This document shows, in pieces, positions 1 through 5,971 of a DNA stretch of 6,318 nt. Origin of the DNA: an uncultured Lachnospiraceae bacterium (GTDB taxonomy: Bacteria > Bacillota > Clostridia > Lachnospirales > Lachnospiraceae); NCBI GenBank assembly GCA_902803305.1, contig CADCPL010000038.1, forward strand, positions 1 through 6,318, read 5' to 3'. Position numbers and translations under genes: made by a program. Position 1 is the stretch's first letter, and each line of letters starts with the position of its first letter. The notes beneath the pieces were generated by a model. That model was not told the origin of the DNA and did not search any database. It saw nothing but the letters and a program-made list of their open reading frames with translations.

Positions 1-1623
1 ACCTGTCCCAAGTGCGGTAAGCAGATGAAGCGCGTACCGGAAGTCATAGACTGCTGGTTTGATTCGGGTGCGATGCCTTTTGCGCAGTATCACTATCCGT
101 TTGAGAATAAAGAATTGTTCGAGTCGAGATTCCCGGCTCAGTTCATATCGGAAGCCGTAGACCAGACAAGAGGATGGTTCTATTCACTTCTTGCGGAGTC
201 CACGCTTCTCTTCAACAAGGCTCCTTACGAGAATGTAATAGTGCTCGGACTCGTGCTTGATGAGAACGGCGAAAAGATGAGTAAGAGTAAGGGCAACGCG
301 GTCGATCCCTTTGAGGCGCTGAGGTCAATGGGGGCGGATGCGATCCGCTGGTATTTCTATATCAATTCGGCACCGTGGCTTCCCAACAGGTTCCACGATA
401 AGGCCGTCATGGAAGGACAGCGCAAGTTCATGGGAACGCTGTGGAACACTTATGCGTTCTTTGTACTGTATGCAAATATAGATGATTTTGATGCAAGCAA
501 ATATAAGCTGGAATACGATAAGCTTCCGGTAATGGATAAATGGATACTCAGCAAGCTGAACACCACTATCGGAGCAGTGGACAGTAATCTTGAAAAATAT
601 CAGATCCCCGAAGCCGCAAGAGCTCTTCAGGAGTTTGTCGACGATCTGTCAAACTGGTATGTAAGACGCTGCCGTGAGAGATTCTGGGCAAAAGGAATGG
701 AGCAGGACAAGATAAATGCTTATATGACGCTCTATACCGCACTTGTCGAGACCGCCAAGGCAGCGGCTCCGATGATACCGTTCATGACGGAGCAGATATA
801 TCGCAACCTTGTATGTTCGGTAGATTCCGGCGCTCCCGAGAGTGTGCATCTGTGTGATTTTCCGAAGGTCAACAAGGACTGGATCGACACGGAGCTTGAG
901 GCAAACATGGATCATGTCCTTAAGAGCGTTGTGATGGGAAGGGCATGCAGAAACGCAGCAAATATCAAGAACAGGCAGCCTATTGCAAAGATGCTCATCA
1001 AGGCTGATTTTGAACTGGATGATTTTTACATCGAGATAATCGAAGACGAGCTTAATGTCAAATCGGTCGAGTTTACCGATGATGTCAGGGAATTCACCAC
1101 ATATACGATGAAGCCGCAGCTTAAGACCGTGGGACCGAAGTACGGAAAGCATCTCGGAAGCATCAAGAAATACCTTGAGGGCATAGACGGCAATGCTGCA
1201 ATGGATGAACTAAATGGATCAGGAGCGCTCAAATTTGACGCGGACGGAGAAGAGATCGAGCTTACGAAGGACGATCTTCTTATAGAGATGACACAGCAGG
1301 AAGGCTTTGAATCTCTTTCGGAAGGTTCGGTGACGGTAGTGCTCGATACGAAGCTTACGGATGAACTCATAGAGGAAGGATTTGTCCGCGAGATAGTATC
1401 CAAGGTCCAGACAATGCGTAAGGAAGCCGGATTCGAGGTAATGGACAGGATCGTGGTATACGCAAAAGACAATGAAAAGATCGCACAGATACTTTCGGAC
1501 AATAAGGCAGAGATAAGCACAGAGGTGCTGGCCGATGATATCATAACCGGAAGCACTGACGGATACGTCAAGGATTGGAACATCAACGGAGAGAACGTTA
1601 CTCTCGGTGTTAAAAAGCAATAA
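1..1623 (+). CDS. ileS: Isoleucyl-tRNA synthetase, type 2 (eukaryote-like), C-terminal half; 5' end outside window
   Basis: This cytoplasmic enzyme charges tRNA-Ile with isoleucine. The reading frame is open from base 1, so the first ATG at 25 is internal and the gene starts upstream. The visible 540 codons are about half of the usual ~1040 residues. The HIGH motif and the editing domain are therefore not in the window. Seen directly: a CPKCG pair at codons 2-6, PEVIDCWFDSG, DQTRGWF, and the ATP-binding KMSKS loop at 274-288 (GEKMSKSKGN). The anticodon-binding region follows with LSNWYVRRCRERFW and FMTEQIYRNL, and then a C-terminal domain with EEGFVREIVSKVQTMRKEAG. DQTRGWF instead of the DQHRGWF of E. 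coli-type enzymes, together with no cysteine after the RACRN motif (hence no C-terminal zinc finger), marks the eukaryote-like type 2 class. It ends in TAA, 21 nt before glgP, with no terminator between. Confidence 0.97.
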   Translation, partial: TCPKCGKQMKRVPEVIDCWFDSGAMPFAQYHYPFENKELFESRFPAQFISEAVDQTRGWFYSLLAESTLLFNKAPYENVIVLGLVLDENGEKMSKSKGNAVDPFEALRSMGADAIRWYFYINSAPWLPNRFHDKAVMEGQRKFMGTLWNTYAFFVLYANIDDFDASKYKLEYDKLPVMDKWILSKLNTTIGAVDSNLEKYQIPEAARALQEFVDDLSNWYVRRCRERFWAKGMEQDKINAYMTLYTALVETAKAAAPMIPFMTEQIYRNLVCSVDSGAPESVHLCDFPKVNKDWIDTELEANMDHVLKSVVMGRACRNAANIKNRQPIAKMLIKADFELDDFYIEIIEDELNVKSVEFTDDVREFTTYTMKPQLKTVGPKYGKHLGSIKKYLEGIDGNAAMDELNGSGALKFDADGEEIELTKDDLLIEMTQQEGFESLSEGSVTVVLDTKLTDELIEEGFVREIVSKVQTMRKEAGFEVMDRIVVYAKDNEKIAQILSDNKAEISTEVLADDIITGSTDGYVKDWNINGENVTLGVKKQ

Positions 1624-1631
1624 GAAGCATT

Positions 1632-1638
1632 AAGGAGG
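1632..1638 (+). promoter_or_regulatory. Strong ribosome binding site of glgP
   Basis: AAGGAGG lies 6 nt before the ATG at 1645, within the 21-nt gap after the ileS stop. It is a near-perfect Shine-Dalgarno match at ideal spacing and fixes the glgP start. It fits a highly translated gene. Confidence 0.9.
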
Positions 1639-1644
1639 AATCTA

Positions 1645-4110
1645 ATGGCAGGACGCAAGGCGGGATTTAACAAGGAAACATTCAAGAAGCAGGTCAAGGA
1701 GAACGTTAAAGCGCTTTTCCGCAAGACTCTTGAAGAGGCTAACGAGCAGCAGTTATATCAGGCGGTTGCATATACGGTAAAGGATACGATAATCGACAAC
1801 TGGCTTGATACCCAGAAGGCGTATGAGAAGCAGGACGCAAAGATAGTGTACTATCTTTCGATGGAATTCCTTATGGGAAGAGCTCTCGGAAATGCCATGA
1901 TCAACCTGAAGGAATACAAGGAGATCGCCGAAGCGCTTGATGAGCTCGGTATCAACATCAACCTTATAGAGGATGAGGAAAGGGATCCCGCTCTCGGAAA
2001 CGGTGGTCTGGGAAGACTGGCTGCGTGTTTCCTTGATTCACTGGCAACGCTTGGCTACAACGCATACGGCTGTGGTATCAGATACCGCTACGGTATGTTC
2101 CGTCAGCAGATAAGAGACGGTTTCCAGGTTGAAGTCCCCGATAACTGGCTCAAGGACGGATATCCGTTCGAGCTGCGCCGCCCCGAGTACGCGAAGATCG
2201 TCAAGTTCGGCGGAAACGTTGTCGTAAATGTAGACGAGAAGGGCGAAAATCATTTCTCCCAGGAGAATTATCAGTCGGTACAGGCTATTCCTTACGACCT
2301 GCCGATCCCCGGTTACGGAAACGGTGTTGTAAATACTCTTCGTATTTGGGATGCACAGCCTGTTGAGTGCTTCCAGCTTGATTCGTTTGACAAGGGTGAT
2401 TACCGCCTTGCTGTGGAGCAGGAAAACCTGGCTCGAAACATATGTGAGGTCCTGTACCCCAATGATAATCACTATGCAGGTAAAGAGCTTCGTCTCAAGC
2501 AGCAGTACTTCTTCGTATCGGCAAGCCTTCAGGAGGCAGTGGAGAAGTACATGCGCAAGCATGACGATATCAAGAAGCTTTATGAGAAGGTAACGTTCCA
2601 GATGAATGATACCCATCCGACGCTTGCTGTTCCCGAGCTTATGCGTATCCTTATGGATGAGTACGGACTCGGATGGGAAGATGCATGGACTGTTACGACC
2701 AAGACCGTTGCATACACAAACCATACGATAATGGCGGAGGCTCTTGAGAAGTGGCCGATCGAGCTGTTCTCAAGCCTGCTTCCGAGAATATATCAGATAG
2801 TGGAAGAGATCAACAGAAGGTTCTGCCTGCTCATCGAGGCATCTCATCCCGGTAACGTTGACAAGATCCGCAAGATGGCGATCATCTATGACGGACAGGT
2901 CAAGATGGCTCATATGGCGATCTGTGCATCATATTCGGTAAACGGTGTTGCAAGACTTCATACCGAGATTCTGAAGAAGCAGGAGCTTCGTGATTTCTAC
3001 GAGCTGATGCCGGATAAGTTCAACAACAAGACAAACGGTATCACACAGAGAAGATTCCTTCTGCATGCCAATCCGCTTCTTGCCGACTGGGTAACGGACC
3101 ATGTCGGAGACGAGTGGATCACGGATCTTACGGTACTTCGTCATCTTAAGGTATATGCCGATGACAAGAAGGCTCAGCATGAGTTCATGAACATCAAGTA
3201 CCAGAACAAGGTAAGACTGGCAAAATACATACTCGAGCATAACGGCATCGAAGTGGATCCCAGATCCATATTCGATGTGCAGGTAAAGCGTCTGCATGAG
3301 TATAAGCGTCAGCTCATGAACATACTTCATATCATGTATCTGTACAACGAGCTCAAAGAGCATCCCGATATGGAATTCATACCGAGAACGTTCATATTCG
3401 GAGCAAAGGCTGCAGCAGGCTATAAGAACGCCAAGCTGACGATCAAGTTGATCAACTCGGTTGCCGATGTTATCAACAATGACGGATCGATAGGCGGCAA
3501 GATCAAAGTCGTGTTCATAGAAGACTACTGTGTATCAAATGCCGAGCTCATAGTTGCGGCTGCGGATGTGTCAGAGCAGATCTCAACGGCGTCCAAGGAA
3601 GCATCGGGAACAGGTAACATGAAGTTCATGCTCAACGGTGCGGTCACGATCGGAACGATGGACGGTGCTAACGTTGAGATGTATGAGGAAGTCGGAGAGG
3701 ACAACATCTTCATATTCGGTCTGTCTTCCGATGAGGTCATAAACTACGAACAGAACGGCGGATACGACCCTAACGAGATATTCAACAGCAATGCGGATAT
3801 ACGTAAAGTCCTGATGCAGCTTGTAAACGGAACATACAGCCCTAACGATACGGAGCTGTTCAGAGACCTGTACAACTCGCTTCTTAATACACAGTGCACC
3901 GCAAAAGCGGATACTTACTTTATCCTTAAGGATTTTGACTCATATGCAAAGACTCAGAAGCTCATCGGGGAAGCATATAAGGATACAAAGCGCTGGAACA
4001 AGATGGCGATCATGAACGTCGCATGCTCGGGCAAGTTCTCATCCGACAGAACTATCCAGGAGTACGTAGACGATATATGGCATCTTGATAAGGTTAATCT
4101 CAAAAAGTAA
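1645..4110 (+). CDS. glgP: Glycogen/maltodextrin phosphorylase (GT35 family), complete
   Basis: This PLP-dependent cytosolic enzyme releases glucose 1-phosphate from the non-reducing ends of alpha-1,4-glucans using inorganic phosphate. At 821 residues it is a normal full length. Seen: YYLSMEFLMGRAL near residue 70, the glycine-rich ALGNGGLGRLAACF at 116-129, NDTHPTLAVPELM, and YTNHT with H360, which probably equals the active-site His377 of rabbit muscle phosphorylase. KRLHEYKRQLMN supplies phosphate-contacting R549 and K554. The PLP signature EASGTGNMKFMLN has the Schiff-base lysine at K660. The R549-K660 spacing of 111 matches rabbit R569-K680. The N-terminus is short compared with the animal enzymes, so no phosphoserine switch is expected. 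No other glycogen genes are visible nearby. Glucan specificity (glycogen or maltodextrin) cannot be told from this sequence. Arginine codons are mostly CGT/CGC/AGA, as in well-expressed genes. It probably shares a transcript with ileS and with the next gene. Confidence 0.98.
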   Translation: MAGRKAGFNKETFKKQVKENVKALFRKTLEEANEQQLYQAVAYTVKDTIIDNWLDTQKAYEKQDAKIVYYLSMEFLMGRALGNAMINLKEYKEIAEALDELGININLIEDEERDPALGNGGLGRLAACFLDSLATLGYNAYGCGIRYRYGMFRQQIRDGFQVEVPDNWLKDGYPFELRRPEYAKIVKFGGNVVVNVDEKGENHFSQENYQSVQAIPYDLPIPGYGNGVVNTLRIWDAQPVECFQLDSFDKGDYRLAVEQENLARNICEVLYPNDNHYAGKELRLKQQYFFVSASLQEAVEKYMRKHDDIKKLYEKVTFQMNDTHPTLAVPELMRILMDEYGLGWEDAWTVTTKTVAYTNHTIMAEALEKWPIELFSSLLPRIYQIVEEINRRFCLLIEASHPGNVDKIRKMAIIYDGQVKMAHMAICASYSVNGVARLHTEILKKQELRDFYELMPDKFNNKTNGITQRRFLLHANPLLADWVTDHVGDEWITDLTVLRHLKVYADDKKAQHEFMNIKYQNKVRLAKYILEHNGIEVDPRSIFDVQVKRLHEYKRQLMNILHIMYLYNELKEHPDMEFIPRTFIFGAKAAAGYKNAKLTIKLINSVADVINNDGSIGGKIKVVFIEDYCVSNAELIVAAADVSEQISTASKEASGTGNMKFMLNGAVTIGTMDGANVEMYEEVGEDNIFIFGLSSDEVINYEQNGGYDPNEIFNSNADIRKVLMQLVNGTYSPNDTELFRDLYNSLLNTQCTAKADTYFILKDFDSYAKTQKLIGEAYKDTKRWNKMAIMNVACSGKFSSDRTIQEYVDDIWHLDKVNLKK

Positions 4111-4113
4111 TGT

Positions 4114-4968
4114 ATGAACATTGCCAGAGCCAGACAACTGCAGATAATCGGTCCCGATAGGAAACCCTGTTACGGGGGCGATCAGAGATGGTTTTCGTCG
4201 AATACGAAAGCCGCAGGCGGTTGCGGCTCGGTGGCAGGTGCCAATGCGCTCCGGTCGCTGGCAATGGTTGATCCTTCATTCAAAGATCAGATAAAGTCAT
4301 CCGCCATCCCTTCGGCGGTAAAAGATGCATTATGCTCAAAAGATCCCGATCATGACAGTTTTTCGCTGCTCATGACCGGGATTTATGAAACTATGGGGTC
4401 TTTTGAGATATTTCCGCTCAATCGCATCTATGACCGCATTGACCGGTCCGCAAAGGCTTTTACCAGGCTAAAGAGCACATTCGGGCTGTCGAATGTGGGA
4501 TTTATAATAGGTATCATACGGTTTGCCAGGAAGTTTTCCCTGGATATTGCGGTAAAGTCATGTCCGACGGCCTTTATGTCCAAAGAAAAGGCTCTTGCCT
4601 TTATCAGGGAAGGACTGGCCGCAAGCGGCTCCGTTGTGATGCTCACATGTCGTAACAGGCATAATGCACGGTTGTTCGATCCCGGATGTGACCTGGAAAA
4701 GCGGCTTGTGGATGGAAAAGATGCGGCAATAAAGGGCCATTATACGACGATCACGGATGTTGACGGCGACAGGTTGCTGATCACGACATGGGGAAAGCCG
4801 GCAGTGGTGGACCTTAACGAGCTCGCGGGCAGCTGGAAGAGCGTAAAGGCGTACGAATCGTGCCTTATGTACATATATCCCTGTACCCGCAAGGAGGCTA
4901 CAAGCTGCATGCTGGGCTCATGGAAGCTGTTTATGGCGGGGATCGGACATACACTGACCCGATCGTAG
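4114..4968 (+). CDS. Putative C39/papain-like cysteine peptidase-fold protein, uncharacterised
   Basis: A 284-residue protein with no confidently known function. What suggests a cysteine peptidase fold is GDQRWF (Q24), then GGCGSVAGANAL with candidate nucleophile C37 at a helix start, and a late GHYTTITDVDGDRLLITTWGK stretch. The latter gives candidate H209 followed by a strand and TTWG, in the place where papain-like enzymes have NSWG. The middle (about 80-145) looks helical. No signal peptide or convincing membrane segment is seen; VGFIIGIIRFA at 128-138 is too short. Nine cysteines are scattered through it, which fits a cytoplasmic location. The start at 4114 is the only ATG or GTG upstream of C37 in this frame, since glgP's TAA lies two codons before it. 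No Shine-Dalgarno sequence is apparent, so translation may depend on coupling to glgP. Rare-type CGG and AGG arginine codons are frequent, unlike glgP. Activity is unproven: the Q24-C37 spacing is longer than in papain or C39 enzymes. Confidence 0.8.
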   Translation: MNIARARQLQIIGPDRKPCYGGDQRWFSSNTKAAGGCGSVAGANALRSLAMVDPSFKDQIKSSAIPSAVKDALCSKDPDHDSFSLLMTGIYETMGSFEIFPLNRIYDRIDRSAKAFTRLKSTFGLSNVGFIIGIIRFARKFSLDIAVKSCPTAFMSKEKALAFIREGLAASGSVVMLTCRNRHNARLFDPGCDLEKRLVDGKDAAIKGHYTTITDVDGDRLLITTWGKPAVVDLNELAGSWKSVKAYESCLMYIYPCTRKEATSCMLGSWKLFMAGIGHTLTRS

Positions 4969-4974
4969 ATCGGG
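4958..4974 (+). other. Stem-loop across the stop codon of the peptidase-like gene
   Basis: A perfect 7-bp inverted repeat, CCCGATC and GATCGGG, flanks a GTA loop, and the TAG stop (4966-4968) sits in it. A second short GC-rich pairing (GCCG at 4977-4980 with CGGC at 4990-4993) follows. What comes next is an A-run, not a T-run, so this is not a classic intrinsic terminator for the + strand. It could protect the 3' end of the mRNA or terminate weakly. Confidence 0.45.
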
Positions 4975-4993
4975 CAGCCGAAGCGGGGCCGGC

Positions 4994-5020
4994 AAAAAAA
5001 ATCAAATTTTATAAAAAAAA
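4994..5020 (+). promoter_or_regulatory. A-tract region upstream of the flagellar promoter (UP-element-like)
   Basis: Two runs of seven or eight A residues are separated by ATCAAATTTTAT. They lie directly upstream of the sigma-28 -35 box, at roughly -40 to -60 from the expected transcription start. This is where the RNA polymerase alpha subunit binds AT-rich DNA. The role is inferred from position and composition only. Confidence 0.4.
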
Positions 5021-5023
5021 GTA

Positions 5024-5050
5024 TAAACTAAATCGATTAATTGTCGATAA
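5024..5050 (+). promoter_or_regulatory. Sigma-28 (SigD/FliA-type) promoter for flgM-flgN-flgK
   Basis: TAAA at 5024-5027, a 15-nt spacer, then GTCGATAA at 5043-5050. The known sigma-28 consensus is TAAA-N15-GCCGATAA, so 11 of 12 consensus positions match at exact spacing. Transcription should start near 5057, giving an mRNA leader of about 80 nt before flgM. Placement in front of flgM, the anti-sigma-28 gene, is the classic feedback arrangement. A weaker overlapping sigma-A-like alternative is TTGTCG (5041-5046), 17 nt, TGTAAT (5064-5069). Confidence 0.85.
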
Positions 5051-5078
5051 ATATAGTGAAACTTGTAATATGTACATT

Positions 5079-5098
5079 GCTTGCCACGGAGGGCAGGC
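5079..5098 (+). other. Hairpin in the flgM mRNA leader
   Basis: The arms GCTTGCC (5079-5085) and GGCAGGC (5092-5098) form seven pairs including one G-U, around a six-base loop, and may extend by two weaker pairs. The loop and 3' arm contain GGAGGG (5088-5093), a Shine-Dalgarno-like sequence placed 7 nt before an ATG at 5101. The hairpin could therefore affect ribosome access. Function is inference. Confidence 0.4.
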
Positions 5099-5115
5099 GA
5101 ATGAGGGGATACTCC

Positions 5116-5130
5116 AAGGAAGGAAGGAGG
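5116..5130 (+). repeat. Short AAGG tandem repeat inside the flgM ribosome binding site
   Basis: Three copies of AAGG (5116-5127) run into AGG (5128-5130), giving AAGGAAGGAAGGAGG. The last unit forms the Shine-Dalgarno sequence. Three units are few, so chance is quite possible, but a change in copy number here would extend or shorten the ribosome standby region. Confidence 0.6.
5124..5130 (+). promoter_or_regulatory. Ribosome binding site that decides the flgM start
   Basis: AAGGAGG ends 1 nt before the ATG at 5132 but 7 nt before the in-frame ATG at 5138. Only the second spacing is workable, so flgM starts at 5138. The site is the end of an AAGG-repeat run that begins at 5116. Confidence 0.85.
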
Positions 5131-5137
5131 AATGGTT

Positions 5138-5419
5138 ATGCGTATAGAAGCATACAATGCCGTAAGTCAGATATATTCAGCACAGAAGCCCGGTAAGGTT
5201 AACAAGACCCAGGCCGCTTACGGAAGAGATCAGGTCCAGATATCAAGCATAGGAAAGGATATCCAGACCGCAAAAGCTGCAGTAGCAAATTCATCCGATA
5301 TCAGGAAGGAGATAACGGAGCCTATCAAAGCTGCTATTGCAAACGGTACATACAATGTGAGCAATGATGATTTTGCATCAAAGCTTCTTGCAAAGTACGA
5401 AGAAAAATTAGGTTTTTAG
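5138..5419 (+). CDS. flgM: FlgM, anti-sigma-28 factor (negative regulator of flagellin synthesis)
   Basis: A 93-residue protein that binds sigma-28 in the cytoplasm and blocks late flagellar transcription, until it is exported through the completed hook-basal body. The start MRIEAYNAVSQIY is typical of clostridial FlgM. The flexible N-terminal part is followed by DQVQISSIGKD (about residues 31-41) and an AKAAVANSSDIRKE helix. The C-terminal sigma-binding part, IANGTYNVSNDDFASKLLAKY, ends the protein and is the best-conserved region of the family. The ATG at 5138 is chosen over that at 5132 because of Shine-Dalgarno spacing. It is the first gene after the sigma-28 promoter and lies 10 nt before flgN. 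In Bacillus subtilis flgM also precedes flgN and flgK, but the yvyF gene found upstream there is absent here. Confidence 0.94.
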   Translation: MRIEAYNAVSQIYSAQKPGKVNKTQAAYGRDQVQISSIGKDIQTAKAAVANSSDIRKEITEPIKAAIANGTYNVSNDDFASKLLAKYEEKLGF

Positions 5420-5429
5420 GGGATGACCG

Positions 5430-5945
5430 GTGGCTAGCCTTATTGAAGAACTCATTGATACACTGAACAAGGAAAATGATGAATACGGCAAGCTGCTGGA
5501 ATTGTCCCGGCGCAAGGCGACCGTGATAGTCCAAAGAGACATCCCGGCCCTTGAAAAGATCACGGATGATGAACAGATCGTTGTGTCGAGCATAGGAAAG
5601 CTGGATGCCAAAAGGGCACAGGTAACACGCGACATAGCGGATGTAATCAACAAGGATGTTGAATCATTAAAGCTATCTGTACTGATAGAACTGCTTTCAA
5701 AGCAGCCGGATGAGCAAAAGGCTCTGTCGGAGGTTCATGACAAGCTTAAGACTACGGTAGGAAATGTCAGAACCATCAATGAAAGCAACAGGCAGCTCAT
5801 AGAACAGTCTCTGGAAATGGTTGAATTTGATCTTAACATGGCAAGATCGATGAGACAGGCACCCGAGACAAATAATTACGGAAGGAGCGCCGTTAGTGTG
5901 GGAGAGACCCTCGGATCGGTAAGAGGCTTTGATGCGAAACAGTAG
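5430..5945 (+). CDS. flgN: FlgN, flagellar export chaperone for hook-associated proteins
   Basis: A 171-residue, almost wholly helical, charged protein, matching FlgN in size, coiled-coil style and position. FlgN binds FlgK and FlgL in the cytoplasm and delivers them to the flagellar type III export apparatus. Seen: an N-terminal helix, LIEELIDTLNKENDEYGKLL, then the ITDDEQIVVSSIGKLDAKR segment (about 44-62) typical of the family. The later amphipathic helix INESNRQLIEQSLEMVEFDL is the likely FlgK/FlgL-binding part by family knowledge. A flexible tail ends in FDAKQ. It uses a GTG start at 5430; the nearby ATG at 5423 runs into a stop after four codons. The AGGGG ribosome binding site (5418-5422) overlaps the flgM stop codon, so the two genes are probably translationally coupled. 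Confidence 0.9.
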   Translation: MASLIEELIDTLNKENDEYGKLLELSRRKATVIVQRDIPALEKITDDEQIVVSSIGKLDAKRAQVTRDIADVINKDVESLKLSVLIELLSKQPDEQKALSEVHDKLKTTVGNVRTINESNRQLIEQSLEMVEFDLNMARSMRQAPETNNYGRSAVSVGETLGSVRGFDAKQ

Positions 5946-5959
5946 TAACTGTCACAGAT

Positions 5960-5967
5960 AGAGGTGA
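5960..5967 (+). promoter_or_regulatory. Ribosome binding site of flgK
   Basis: AGAGGTGA lies 4 nt before the ATG at 5972, in the 26-nt gap after flgN. It is a good Shine-Dalgarno match and supports 5972 over the in-frame ATG at 5981. Confidence 0.75.
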
Positions 5968-5971
5968 TTAC

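Noticed and set aside
1589..1605. Hairpin GAGAG-loop-CTCTC near the ileS end as a terminator
   Set aside because: It has only five pairs, lies inside the coding sequence and is not followed by a T-run.
649..1724. Long minus-strand open frames opposite ileS (167, 232 and 133 codons)
   Set aside because: They lie antisense to a well-conserved synthetase, overlap each other, and are rich in Ser/Leu/Ile in the way shadow frames are. No recognisable domain or ribosome binding site was seen.
2038..3740. Minus-strand and alternative-frame open frames within glgP
   Set aside because: All are covered by a full-length phosphorylase with intact motifs; they are shadows of its codon use.
5079..5110. 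Cyclic di-GMP riboswitch in the flgM leader
   Set aside because: Flagellar genes are a common place for one, but the conserved GEMM-I core (such as the GCAAAGCC segment) and the required length are missing; only a simple hairpin is present.
5132..5137. flgM start at the ATG at 5132
   Set aside because: The Shine-Dalgarno sequence would be 1 nt from this ATG, whereas it is 7 nt from the in-frame ATG at 5138, and family members begin MRI.
4860..5147. 95-codon + strand frame across the end of the peptidase-like gene and the flgM leader
   Set aside because: It is out of frame with both neighbours, crosses the promoter and A-tracts, becomes Lys-rich only because of the A-runs, and has no recognisable motif. 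I also considered it as a frameshifted C-terminus of the peptidase-like protein, but the preceding frame already reaches the end of the expected core.
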